Notes under the pieces: model-generated
Told to the model about the DNA's origin: nothing
The model's input: only the letters and a program-made list of their open reading frames with translations
Database searches by the model: none
Origin: Ariolimax columbianus
Lineage: Eukaryota > Mollusca > Gastropoda > Stylommatophora > Arionidae
Reading direction: 5' to 3'
Length of the DNA: 64,000 nucleotides
NCBI GenBank assembly: GCA_036924085.1
Contig: JAVGWX010000004.1
Location: forward strand, 13,514,454 to 13,578,453
Made by a program: the position numbers and the translations under genes
In this document: piece after piece, positions 20,869 to 30,944 of the stretch
Layout of the letters: every line of letters starts with the position of its first letter
Numbering within the stretch: the first letter of the stretch is position 1

Positions 20869-22662
20869 ATGAAACCCATGGTTGAAAGCCTAAGCAAACC
20901 AATAATGCAAGCTGCCACTGAAACCATCCCAAGAGGGGCAAGGATAAATTATAAGCCCTATTGGAATGATGAGTTGCAGAAAGCGGAAGACGCAGTCACA
21001 AATGCTAGGAACATGGCAGAGCGAGAACAATCAACAGAGGCAAATATCGCCCTCCAAGCCACGGCGAAATACAAATACACTGTATACCAAACAGCAAGAG
21101 AAAGCTGGAAAAACAAAACAGAAAGTCTCAACTTAGACAAAGAAGGGACCAAACTATGGAAGTTAGTCAGAGGAATGAACGACGAAACTCCGTCAAACAA
21201 ACAAATTACCATCAAGCAGGGCGAAAACTTTCTCACTGGCAAAAAAGCGAACCACTATGCCAAAGCGAACCACATAGATGTCCCTGCAGATAGGCACACG
21301 GACATTAATGAAGAGCAAAAGGGGCACGACAACATCAGTATGGCACCAGAAGAGCATATGATGGCAAAACTAACAATGAGCGAAATGGAAGAGGCCATGA
21401 GAACATTAAAGAAAAGGAAATCTCCCGGAAAAGACGGGATAACAAACGAAATGCTGATGGGGCTGGGCCAAACAGCAAAGAGGAAACTGCTATCAGTCCT
21501 GAACCAAAGCTGGAAAAGGGGTATTGTACCCAAGGCATGGAAAGACGCAGTACTTGTACCAGTACCAAAGAAAAGAAAAGACAAAACAGATCCAAATGGA
21601 TACAGGCCTATCCGCCTACTGAGCTGTGTCGGCAAACTGTTGGAACGTATGATAAACACCAGAGTGATGTGGCATCTGGAAGAAAAACGGATACTAATTC
21701 CACAGCAAGCAGGCTTTAGACAGCACAGATCCACTGAGGACCAGGTCATCCTCATAGCCCAGGAAATAGAAGATGCATACCAGGAGCAAAAGCATACAGT
21801 AGCGGTTTGGGTGGACCTGGAAAAGGCATTTGACAAAGTCTGGAAAGATGGACTTAGAGTCAAGCTAAGAAGAAGTGAAGTTTGTGGGAAAATGTACAAG
21901 TGGATCAACCACTACCTCAAAAACAGAACGGCCAGAGTCCAAGTACAAGGGAAGATGAGCAAAAAAGTGACACTTGAGCAGGAAGTACCCCAACGGGGAG
22001 TACTGTCACCCACACTCTTCCTGGTGTATATAAATGACATTACAAAGAATATACCAAGAAGAGTTCATAGCTCAATGTTTGCAGACGATCTAGCTATGTG
22101 GACCTCTGAAAAGAATCTCACCATAACAAGAAATCGGATGCAGCAGGCCCTAACATCGCTGGAAGAGTGGGCGAACTCATGGCTGGTCAAAATAAACGAG
22201 GAAAAGACCACATGTACAATATTCTCGCTATCAATCATACCCCAAAACACCAAATTAAGTCTAAACGGCAAATACCTACAGCCAAACGACAACCCAAACT
22301 ATCTGGGAGTCACATTTGATCGGCGCATGACATGGAAAAGTCAGATCGAAAGAAACCGAATGAGAGCCAGAGAAAGAATGGCAATCATCAGGAAACGTGC
22401 TGACACAAGCTGGGGAGCAGACGAAAGTATACTAAAGAAACTGTACACTGGAAGAGTGAGACCAGTTCTTGAGTATGGCATTGCGGCATGGACAATAGCA
22501 GCAAAGGCAAACTTCGATAAAGTTAGCAAACTCCAAAACCAAGCCACGAGAGTTATAACAGGAGGCATGAAGTCAACGCCAATTGTAGAACCTGAAAAGA
22601 TTACAAAACTGCAATCCATGGCCGACAGAAGAGACTGCAATCAGAGAAACTCAGAAGACTGA
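20869..22662 (+). CDS. LINE reverse transcriptase, intact 597-codon frame
   Basis: An uninterrupted 597-codon frame that copies element RNA into DNA at the target site in a live element. Visible RT landmarks: KKRKSPGKDGITNEML (about residues 181-196), GYRPIRLLSCVGKLLERM, QQAGFRQHRSTEDQ, motif A VWVDLEKAFDKVW (D about residue 316), motif B PQRGVLSPTLFLVYINDI and motif C MFADDLAMW (catalytic pair about residues 406-407). The thumb contains YLGVTFDRRMTWKSQI and RPVLEYGIAAW. All catalytic aspartates are present. The ATG at 20869 is only the first Met of the open segment; in the parent element this region would be continuous with the endonuclease upstream and RNase H downstream, so it is part of a broken ORF2. 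A frameshift near 22630 separates it from RNase H. Confidence 0.9.
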   Translation: MKPMVESLSKPIMQAATETIPRGARINYKPYWNDELQKAEDAVTNARNMAEREQSTEANIALQATAKYKYTVYQTARESWKNKTESLNLDKEGTKLWKLVRGMNDETPSNKQITIKQGENFLTGKKANHYAKANHIDVPADRHTDINEEQKGHDNISMAPEEHMMAKLTMSEMEEAMRTLKKRKSPGKDGITNEMLMGLGQTAKRKLLSVLNQSWKRGIVPKAWKDAVLVPVPKKRKDKTDPNGYRPIRLLSCVGKLLERMINTRVMWHLEEKRILIPQQAGFRQHRSTEDQVILIAQEIEDAYQEQKHTVAVWVDLEKAFDKVWKDGLRVKLRRSEVCGKMYKWINHYLKNRTARVQVQGKMSKKVTLEQEVPQRGVLSPTLFLVYINDITKNIPRRVHSSMFADDLAMWTSEKNLTITRNRMQQALTSLEEWANSWLVKINEEKTTCTIFSLSIIPQNTKLSLNGKYLQPNDNPNYLGVTFDRRMTWKSQIERNRMRARERMAIIRKRADTSWGADESILKKLYTGRVRPVLEYGIAAWTIAAKANFDKVSKLQNQATRVITGGMKSTPIVEPEKITKLQSMADRRDCNQRNSED

Positions 22663-22689
22663 CTGACCCTCCAATGCACCAGAGACTAA

Positions 22690-23755
22690 ACAATTTCGGA
22701 AGTGGTAAACTAAAGCAAAGAAACTTTGCAGAAATAGCCAAAACAAAGATGCACGAAAACCCCATGAACGCACAAACAACACCAAAGCCCATCTCTACTG
22801 TACGAAAACCTACCTGGAGGCAGCATATATTTCCAGAGGTGGTAGAAAATATACCAAGTATTAGAAACAAAAACTGCCAGCCTGAAAAAGAAAGAAGAGA
22901 TACTACCCTGAGTTACATAACGGAAAACTACCCAAGCATGGACTGGACCCATGCATACACCAACGGTTCCGTAACAAATACAACACAGTACGGAGGGGCA
23001 GAAAAATAACACTGTCATTCGCTACTGGAAAATACACAAGCAATTTCAGAGCGGAGGCAGAGGCACTGAGGGCGGCAGTGGAAGAAATGGTGACAGGTAA
23101 AAGGAATGAAAGCCACATAGTCCTGCTTACAGATGCACTGGCCGTAGTTACAGCACTGAAAATCTAGAAAAATACTGAACTTAATGATTTAAGAGCAGTA
23201 CTCTGTCAACTATGCCAGCAGGTCGCACCAAAAAGAGTAGTGGTGAAGTGGGTTCCACCTCACTGCAACATCCAAGGCAACGAGGAGGCAGACAGACCGG
23301 CAAAAGAAGGTGCAAAACTACCACAACCTGATACTAGTATGACATACGAAGAGTCAAAACGGCTTATTAGAGCTAGATACATGACCAAATGGGAAACCGA
23401 ACATACTGGCTACACCAAAAACGATGCCTATTACCAGTTGAACAGAAAAGAGCAGGTCGTGGTCTTCAGACTTCGCACTGCCCACAATAGACTCAGGTAC
23501 CACCTATTCAACAAATTGAAGATAGGTGGCACCGACGAATGCCCGTGTGGTACCGGGAAAATGACCGCTGAGCATTTGCTGCAAAACTGCCCGACTTACG
23601 AGGATCAGAGAGAGCAGATGTGGCCATCACCAGTGGCAACACTAGACAAGCTCTATGGCAGTGTCGACAGCCTCAGGATGATGGCTGCTTTTTTTCGAAA
23701 AATTTATGGTTACTGTCTGACTGCGTACGAAGCAGAAGAAGAAGATATATCATGA
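22690..23755 (+). pseudogene. LINE RNase H domain and C-terminal Cys/His segment
   Basis: RNase H landmarks are spread over frames. HAYTNGSVTN, where the first catalytic Asp of YTDGS is Asn, lies near 22960. NFRAEAEAL, with the catalytic Glu, lies near 23050. VLLTDALAVV lies near 23125 and is followed by an in-frame stop (KI-stop-KN). VKWVPPHCNIQGNEEADRPA at about 23240 holds the final His and Asp. The last frame (23240-23755) continues with a Cys/His motif, CPCGTGKMTAEHLLQNCP, and ends just before the GAA tail. The domain would remove RNA from the cDNA hybrid; here it is inactivated by the Asp-to-Asn change, the stop and frameshifts. Confidence 0.85.
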
Positions 23756-24110
23756 CTGGTATGTATGTATGCATGCATATATGTATGTATGTATGTTATT
23801 ATGTTTTGTATGTATGTATGTATGTATGGATGCCTGCCTGCCTGCCGGTCGGTCGGGCAGGTTGGCTGGCTGGTTGTCTGTCTGTCTGTCTGTGCGTGCG
23901 TGCCTGCGCGCGCCGCGCGCCTTCGTACGTGTATAGGTGTAGGTAGGTAGATATTTATGTATCTATCTAAGTATATATATATGTATCTATCTATGTATCT
24001 ATCTATGTATCTATCTATGTATCTATCTATGTATCTATCTATGTACCTATGTATTTATGTATGTATATATGTATGTATGTATTTATGTATGAATGTATGA
24101 ATCAATAATA
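23756..24110. repeat. compound tetranucleotide microsatellites
   Basis: Successive ATGT, CTGC/GGTC, CTGT, GCGT and TATC tracts directly downstream of the LINE tail. They explain the repetitive peptides of the short frames here. Confidence 0.9.
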
Positions 24111-24329
24111 TATGTAATGATGGTCAGTCTAGAGAGACAATGGAGAAAAAAATAGGTGGTTGCGTGCGTGCGTGCATGCGTGTGCGTCTAGCCAGTTACG
24201 TGCGCAAACACAAACTCAGAATGTGACAACGTACATGTACAGGATACTGACCCTGTGCCTGGCACCACAGCATGATGTTTCATTCATGACACAACTTACA
24301 TCGGTCGAGTTCTACATAATTTAATAAGG
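24111..24329. other. no feature recognised
   Basis: Unique-looking sequence with a GCGTGCGTGC run near 24163. Confidence 0.5.
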
Positions 24330-24550
24330 AGGAAGACTAACGTCTGGTCAGGCACAACATGCTGGTCAGGCACAGCATACTGGTCAGGCACAACATGGTG
24401 ATCAGGCATGTTAGTCAGGATCAGGCACAACATGCTGATCAGACATGTTCGTCAGGGTCATGCACAACATACTGATCAGACATGTTATTCAGGATCAGGC
24501 ACAGCATACTGGTCAGGCACAACATGGTGATCAGGCATGTTAGTCAGGAT
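24330..24550 (-). repeat. GGTCAGGCACARCAT tandem repeat
   Basis: About ten short units (15-25 bp) of the GGTCAGGCACAACATGCT and GATCAGACATGTT type. A longer block beginning GGTCAGGCACAGCATACTGG recurs about 138 bp later. The left boundary word GACTAACGTCTG also borders the related repeat at 33840, which suggests that both are members of a dispersed family. Confidence 0.8.
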
Positions 24551-25450
24551 CAAGAAAAATATTTAGCTGTAACCAAATATGTGGTGTTTTCTATTCGTGC
24601 ATATATAAAACTGAGACAGACACATTAATAAGACTGCCACACCCACATTCATGTCGTTAAATGTATTTTAAATTAAATACTGCCAGTATACATAATATCA
24701 GCCATATCTCACGTACAGTTTTATCGAATAGCAGGCTATGTTTCTAGTACACAGACGTCCAGTATGTGATGTTAAGTTAGGAGGAGGCTTATGTTTGCGC
24801 GTGTCAACTTGCTATTATGTCATGACCCGGGTTGCCAAGTTCACGTCCGCCCAAAGACGGTTTCACTAGGCGTAGCTTAGTGCGTTTCCCAACAGGAGCG
24901 ACAGAATAATAGCAAACTCAATGAACTTTTCTACGACATAGTGCAATGGAAGAGAGATTCATAAACACGTTATCAAATAAAATCATTTAAAAGGAAATGT
25001 AGATCGACGAAGTATGTAGATCTATTGAAAGAACAACCAAAACAGACCCAAAGCACAACACACATAACAATAAGCATATATGAATATAACAGGAAAACAC
25101 ATCAAAAGAAGCAGACAAATAAATAAATTAGCAACAAAGGATTAACACGGAAATTCTGATAAGAAAAGAAACTGGTGAATAATGCCTCTTTGGAAATATA
25201 CGTTTTAAGAAAAAGTATGCAAACAAAACTAAACAAACAGAAATTTAAAAAAAAAATGTCATGGATTGACTAAACAAAATGCACCAGAAGAAATGGAAAA
25301 TCCAGGCAAGTAGATTAAATGTGCAACAGTTTCAACAATATATATAATGTTTGAAAAACGCGAAAGTTAAGCAACGATGTCTGCACTGATCACATTGATG
25401 TTATTATCAACAGAACTCAAATAGTTAACATACAATAATTATATTTAAAT
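24551..25450. other. no gene recognised
   Basis: AT-rich sequence, especially 24950-25450, with only short frames. Neither a repeat family nor a coding domain is recognised. Confidence 0.5.
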
Positions 25451-25454
25451 ATCC

Positions 25455-25985
25455 AGAAACAGATATACATGTAGAGAACCTCCAGAAACAGAAATAAACG
25501 TAGAAAACCTCCAGAAACAGATAAATATGTAGAAAACCTGAAACAGATATATACGGAGACAGCCTACAGACACAGAGATAGACAGAGGGAGCCTACAGAC
25601 ACAGAGATACATAGAGACAGTCTGCAGACACAGAGATATACGTAGACACCCTACAGACACCGATACACGGAAAGGGCCTATAGACAGAGAGATACACGGA
25701 GACAGTCTCAAGACATAGAGATACACGGAGACAGTCTCAATACACAGAGATTCACGGAGAGAGCATATAGACTCAGAGATACATGGAGACAGTCTGCAGA
25801 CACAGAGATACACGGAGACAGTATCAAGACACAGAGATACACGGAGACAGTTTCAAGACACAGAGAAACACGGAGAGATCCTATAGACACAGCGATATAG
25901 GCAGACAGTCTCCAGACACAGAGATACACGGAAACAGTCTCCAGACACAGAGATACACGGAAACAGTCTCAAGACACAGAGACAG
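25455..25985. repeat. about 30-36-bp degenerate minisatellite
   Basis: Roughly 17 units built on CAGACACAGAGATACACGGA plus GACAGTCT, of variable length. The left units (25455-25560) have the CCAGAAACAGATA form. The minus strand stays open over 122 codons with a Tyr/Leu/Ser repeat, as expected from the unit. Confidence 0.85.
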
Positions 25986-26059
25986 CTCGTCTACCAGATT
26001 GAATGCTCGCAACATGGCACTCACTACCTGGATACGTCAAAGGGTACACACATTTCAAA

Positions 26060-26502
<443 letters not shown>

Positions 26503-26984
26503 CACTTCGCGTTCAACCACTTCTTTTTGCACGAAACGTCACAAACAAAATATATTGTTAGAGCACCAACCAGGTGGATTGTTAGAGCACCAACCAGGTG
26601 GAAATCGCACGAACCTAAATCTGGATGGTCAAGAAGTTGGAGCTCTAGTTGGCCAGTTTTCTCTTAGCTTAATCGATATGTACATGGTCTTGCATTGTGT
26701 CTTAATGCAGCAGTACTCCTCAGGTCAGCAGACCTGGAAGTTTTCTCTGAATTGCATCTTTAAGCATAAAAGAAATTCTAAGTTCAATACTGCATTCGCA
26801 TTGGTCATCTTTATTCTGGAAATTGGTAAACAGCGCTCTTTGAGAATCCCAAAACACTGTATTCGTTATCTTCCGTCTGATTAAATGTGTTTCCAGTAAA
26901 TGAAGAAAGATTCCATTGCATTCAATCACGCTTTGATTCTCGTTGGTATTGACGCACAAACCGAATAAATTGGTGAAGACGTAG
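26503..26984. other. no gene recognised; 24-bp direct duplication
   Basis: A 24-bp duplication (TTGTTAGAGCACCAACCAGG plus TGGA) lies at about 26555-26602. The rest is AT-rich, unique-looking sequence with a 109-codon frame of unknown nature (26555-26884). Confidence 0.45.
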
Positions 26985-27330
26985 TTTGAGATTGGAAAGA
27001 CACATGTGGACCATACGGTAATGCGAAGACGAACGATAGAGGACTGAGACTCCTGGAACTTGCTCGTTACAACAAGTTACTGGTGGCAAATACGCTAGGA
27101 TCAAACAAAATGTCCAGACGATGGACATGGCACAGCCCAAATAATGCCAGATAGACTACATTCTGGTCCATAAGCGATTCAGATCCAACATCAATAACGC
27201 ACGGACGAGAAGTGTCCCAGAAGCCGATATAGGGAGCAGCCACGACTTAGTGATGACGACCATTCGTCTCCGACTTTTAACTAGACCTAGGTCTGACCTT
27301 GAGAAGCTGGTGCACCCGGAGATAGTGGAG
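26985..27330 (+). pseudogene. RTE-like endonuclease remnant
   Basis: The frame from about 26985 gives KDTCGPYGNAKTNDRG, LRLLELARYNKLLVANTLG and RRWTWHSPNNA, the central and C-terminal part of an AP endonuclease. A stop and frameshift follow. The next frame gives DYILV-like and GSSHDLVMTTIRLRL, where the usual SDH motif reads SSH. The catalytic core upstream is missing by truncation. Confidence 0.8.
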
Positions 27331-27454
27331 GCCTTGGTGCGATAATGGGAGGAAGATTCGCACCCCTCGTGGTTCTTAACGAAAAGTCAGATATTGAGAC
27401 GGTAATTATGGCCTTGAATTCTGCATTGATGTTCACAGATACTGAGGTCTTAGG

Positions 27455-29390
27455 GAGGCGAATAAGAAGGCATGGATTGCAAATGAAATACTCGTGTTAT
27501 GTGACAAGAGAAGATTACTGAAGAGGTCGAAGAATACCCTGGATGGAATTACGAAATACAAAGAGATAAATGGAAACATAAAGGCCAAGACGAAAAAAGA
27601 CAAGGCAGAATGGATAACTACTCAGTGCTCAGATATCCAACATAAAACTGGGAAGAAACGATGCCAAGAGGGCATATAAAATAGGCAAGGACCTAGTAAG
27701 GCCTATACAAGGTCACAATAAGAGAGGGAAATATCTCATAGAAGCCCAAGACATTCGTTCTCGTTGAACAAAGTACTGTTCTGAATTATTTAAGCATGAG
27801 GGTCTAGGTGACCCAAGAAATGCAATGACTCTAGAAATGAATATGTTAGAGGAGAATCACTCGATAACTAGATAGAAGAATCAACCGATAACAAGAGAGG
27901 AAGTAACTGAAGCGGTAAAGATGGTAAAAAAGAAGAAAGCTGTTGGTGTGGATAATATCCCAGCAGAGCTCATACAAGTGGGAGGTAATAACTGACGCTT
28001 TCACATACATCTGTAACAAAATTTGGCGGATTTCAGAGTGGCCATCCACTGGTTCAGTGGTTCTACAGCTGCCTAAATCAGGAAACCTAAAGATGTGCCA
28101 GAACTATAGAACACTTAGCCTTAATGATCATCCTATCAAAGTTCTCTTAAGAATAATCCTCAATAGATTAAAACCACAGGCAGAGAATATCATTGCCGAA
28201 GAGCAAGCAGGGTTCCGAGCGGGAAGAAGCACTACTGAACAGATATTTAATCTGCGGATATTGAATGAGAAATACTTAGAGTATCAACAGCACATGTGTC
28301 ATGTCTTCATCCATTTCAAAAAGGCGTTCGACAGAGTATGGCATACGGCGCTATGGATAACAATGAAACATTACAAAATCAATAGTAATATTGTGAAGGT
28401 AATTGAGAACCTATATGAGAAGGCGTCCAGTGCAGTTTCTGTAGACTGAATACTAGGTGAATGGTTCGCACATCTGTTGGGGTGAGACAAAGTTGTATAC
28501 TCTCTCCAACATTTCTTCAATGTCTTTTGGGGTGAGACAGGGTTGTATACTCTCTCCAACACTCTTCAATGTATGTTGGGGTGAGACAGGGTTGTATACT
28601 CTCTCCAACACTCTTCAATGTCTGTTGGGGTGAGACAGAGTTGTATACTCTCTCCAACACTCTTCAATGTCTGTTGGGGTGAGACAGGGTTGTATACTCT
28701 CTTCAATACTCTTCAATGTCTGTTGGGGTGAGACAGGGTTGTATACTCTCTCCAACACTCGTCAATGTATTCTTGGAAAGAATAATGGCGGCGGCCCTGG
28801 AGAGACATGCTAGTACGGTCAGAATAGGTGACAAGACGATTACGTACCTACGATTTGCAGATGACATAGATGGACTGGCAGGCACGGAAACGGAACTCCA
28901 GAAGCTGATTAGTAGATTGTACAGATCGCCGCAGAGATAAATGTAATGAAAACAAAGCCGATGACTAATAACATGGAAGGGTTTACATCTGTGATAAAAG
29001 CAAATTGTTAGGAACTTAAAGTTGTACACCGGTGCAAGTATCTTGGATCACTGATCAGTGACAAAGACTTGCAGCATGAGATAATTGCCGGAATAAAACA
29101 GACAACAGCGGCGCTTACGCGTTTGAAACCCATATGGCAGGAAAAGCGGCTCGCCCTCAGCATAAACGTTAGACTAATGCGCTCATTGGTGCTCACAATA
29201 TTTGTGTATGCCTGTGAGACAGACCATTACTGCGGATATCCAGTGCAGAATACATGCAATGGAAATGAGGTGCTTTAGAAGACTCTTAAATGTTATATAT
29301 AAGGATCATGTCACAAACGTAGAAATACGACGAAGAGTGGGAAACACAATTGGGCCTTTTGATGATCTGTTCACAGCTATCAAAAGGTGA
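27455..29390 (+). pseudogene. RTE-like reverse transcriptase pseudogene
   Basis: The linker (27494-27679) reads LCDKRRLLKRSKNTLDGITK. The RT fingers and palm lie in the frame 27943-28449: NYRTLSLNDHPIKVLLRIIL, AEEQAGFRAGRSTTEQIFNL, and motif A VFIHFKKAFDRVW, where Asp of the usual IDFKKAFD is His. A stop at 28449 is followed by the 49-bp array that multiplies motif B. Motif C, RFADDIDGLAG, is in the frame 28716-28940 with both aspartates. The thumb continues (about 29070-29390) with KQTTAALTRLKPIW, RLMRSLVLTIFVYACE and MRCFRRLLNVIYKDHVTN. Stops and frameshifts make it non-functional. Confidence 0.87.
28477..28770 (+). repeat. 49-bp minisatellite inside the RT motif B
   Basis: The word TTGGGGTGAGACAGGGTTGT starts at about 28477, 28527, 28576, 28625, 28674 and 28723, i.e. 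six copies at 49-50 bp. Each unit encodes the RT motif GVRQGCILSPTLFNV, and the last copy runs directly into the rest of the RT (LERIMAAALERH). As 49 is not a multiple of three, the expansion itself breaks the frame. Confidence 0.93.
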
Positions 29391-29394
29391 AATA

Positions 29395-30110
29395 TGGCTT
29401 GGTATGGGCACGTCACGAGATCCAGCGGAATACCAAATTCGATACTACATGGTTCCGTACCACGAGAGAGAGGACGGAAACGTCCAAGGAAGAGATAGGC
29501 AGACAACATCAGTGAGTGGTCAAACCTTCGTTACGGTGAAGCACGGTTGGTGCCAGCGGACAGAGCGAGTGATCGCGTGGAATTGTGGGAGTGTCTTCAA
29601 GTGTGTCCCAACGACCTGATGGGTTCTAGGATGAGGGGACAGAGAGAGATGGTGTGAGTTGTAGAAGTGTCTTCAAGTGTGCCCCAATGACCTGATGGGT
29701 TCTAGGATGAGGGGACAGAGAGAGATGGTGTGAGTTGTAGAAGTGTCTTCAAGTGTGCCCCAACGACCTGATGGGTTCAGGATTAGGGGACAGAGAAAGA
29801 TGGCGTGGGTTGTAGGAGTGTCTTCAAGTGTGCCCCAACGACCTGATGGGTTCAGGATTAGGGGACAGAGAAAGATGGCGTGGGTTGTAGGAGTGTCTTC
29901 AAGTGTGCCCCAACGACCTGATGGGTTCTAGGATGAGGGGACAGAGAGAGATGGTGTGGGTTGTAGGAGTGTCTTCAAGTGTGCCCCAACGACCTGATGG
30001 GTTCTAGGATGAGGGGACAGAGAGAGATGGTGTGGGTTGTGGGAGTGTCTTCAAGTGTGCCCCAACGGCCTGGTGGGTTCCGAGATGAATTGGCTGAACT
30101 GGTCGCTCTG
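29395..30110 (+). repeat. LINE ORF2 end and 76-bp minisatellite
   Basis: The frame from 29395 gives the typical LINE C-terminus (MAWYGHVTRSSGIPNSILHG, then ADNISEWSNLRYGEARL and PADRASDRVELWECL). From 29591 the sequence GTGTCTTCAAGTGTG and its downstream 60 bp are repeated at 29667, 29743, 29818, 29893, 29969 and 30045, i.e. seven units of 75-76 bp. The first unit is continuous with the coding sequence, so the array grew from the 3' end of the element. The two 75-bp units lack one base and keep a local frame open (29743-29931). Confidence 0.9.
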
Positions 30111-30940
30111 TGTCTTTCCATTTCTTTAAATCGATCGACGTTTCGATCGATCTTGCCGTATTTCTTTTCATATTGCTATGTCTGTCTTGATATACCAACG
30201 TTTAATGTCAACGTTTTTTAGATCCCAGTTTTGGTATGATTTCACCATATTGTTGAGAACATAGATGATTAGACATTCACAAATATTATGAATTGTATTG
30301 TATATTTCTTTCACTGAATTATGTTGCAGCCCGATCCTTACATGCCGCTAACATTATCTAGAAATTTCGATGAATAGAAAAAATACACAAATCACCATTT
30401 CTCATTTCTGTAATCCAAAAACGAATTCATGATTTCTAATAAAAACCTTTTCGCCTTTTTATTATTTTTGATATTATCAAACGTCGTTACTCTTTGTCCA
30501 CCTCAATCCCTCCCATCAAACTGTTCATTTTTTCAAAAAAATTTTTAAGAACATTTGCACGCCATTTTCGTTAACAGTAAAAAAAACACACACATGCCAG
30601 TAAAAGGCATTAGAACCTCGTATTTCAACGTCCATTTCTGCTAAGGGAATTAATCAAAGAAAGTACCAGCCAGCAGGCAATTTACCTCTCTTGCAATGTT
30701 ATGGGGCCTGTTATCTGCACCACCATCATTTGTATTAGTTTCTCCGCCATTAGTTATTAGACCACTTCTACAGAATCCTGCATTCAGTGGAAAGATGTTT
30801 CCAAGTAGAAGCAGCAGGAGTGACGAAAACTATTGTTGTCCATCGAGAAAGACAAATAATGCTCAACTCATTCATGAATGATTGCCGATTAATTCGTATG
30901 CCAATTACATCATGTTTTATATCCAAACAAACTGTCATCA
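30111..30940. other. no gene recognised
   Basis: AT-rich, unique-looking sequence with short frames only. Confidence 0.5.
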
Positions 30941-30944
30941 TGAG

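Larger units (their letters stand above)
19800..23760 (+). mobile_element. I/Nimb-like non-LTR retrotransposon (LINE), near complete ORF2
   Basis: Order of domains on the plus strand is AP-type endonuclease (20109-20850), reverse transcriptase (20869-22662), RNase H (about 22690-23340) and a CCHC-like C-terminal segment, then a short GAA tail (about 23731-23748). The presence of both an AP endonuclease and RNase H places it in the I-like group of LINEs; Nimb elements of snails are a plausible closest clade, but this is inference. Two other copies in this window (40886-41215 and 60028-62880) share the C-terminal region and the GAA tail. The 5' end is set only approximately, because no second full copy is available here. 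Confidence 0.85.
26985..30110 (+). mobile_element. RTE-like LINE, 5'-truncated and decayed
   Basis: Reads on the plus strand from the middle of an AP endonuclease through a full RT to the ORF2 end. Domain words match the invertebrate LINE family often annotated as craniofacial-development-protein-2-like endonuclease plus RT, which I take to be RTE-like (inference). The element starts inside the endonuclease at about 26985, so it is 5'-truncated, as is usual for LINEs. Two minisatellites (28477-28770 and 29591-30110) have grown from its own sequence. Confidence 0.85.

Noticed and set aside
20382..22292. Minus-strand frames (for example 217 codons at 21255-21908) opposite the RT
   Set aside because: They are antisense shadows of the plus-strand LINE ORF2, which has clear RT motifs.
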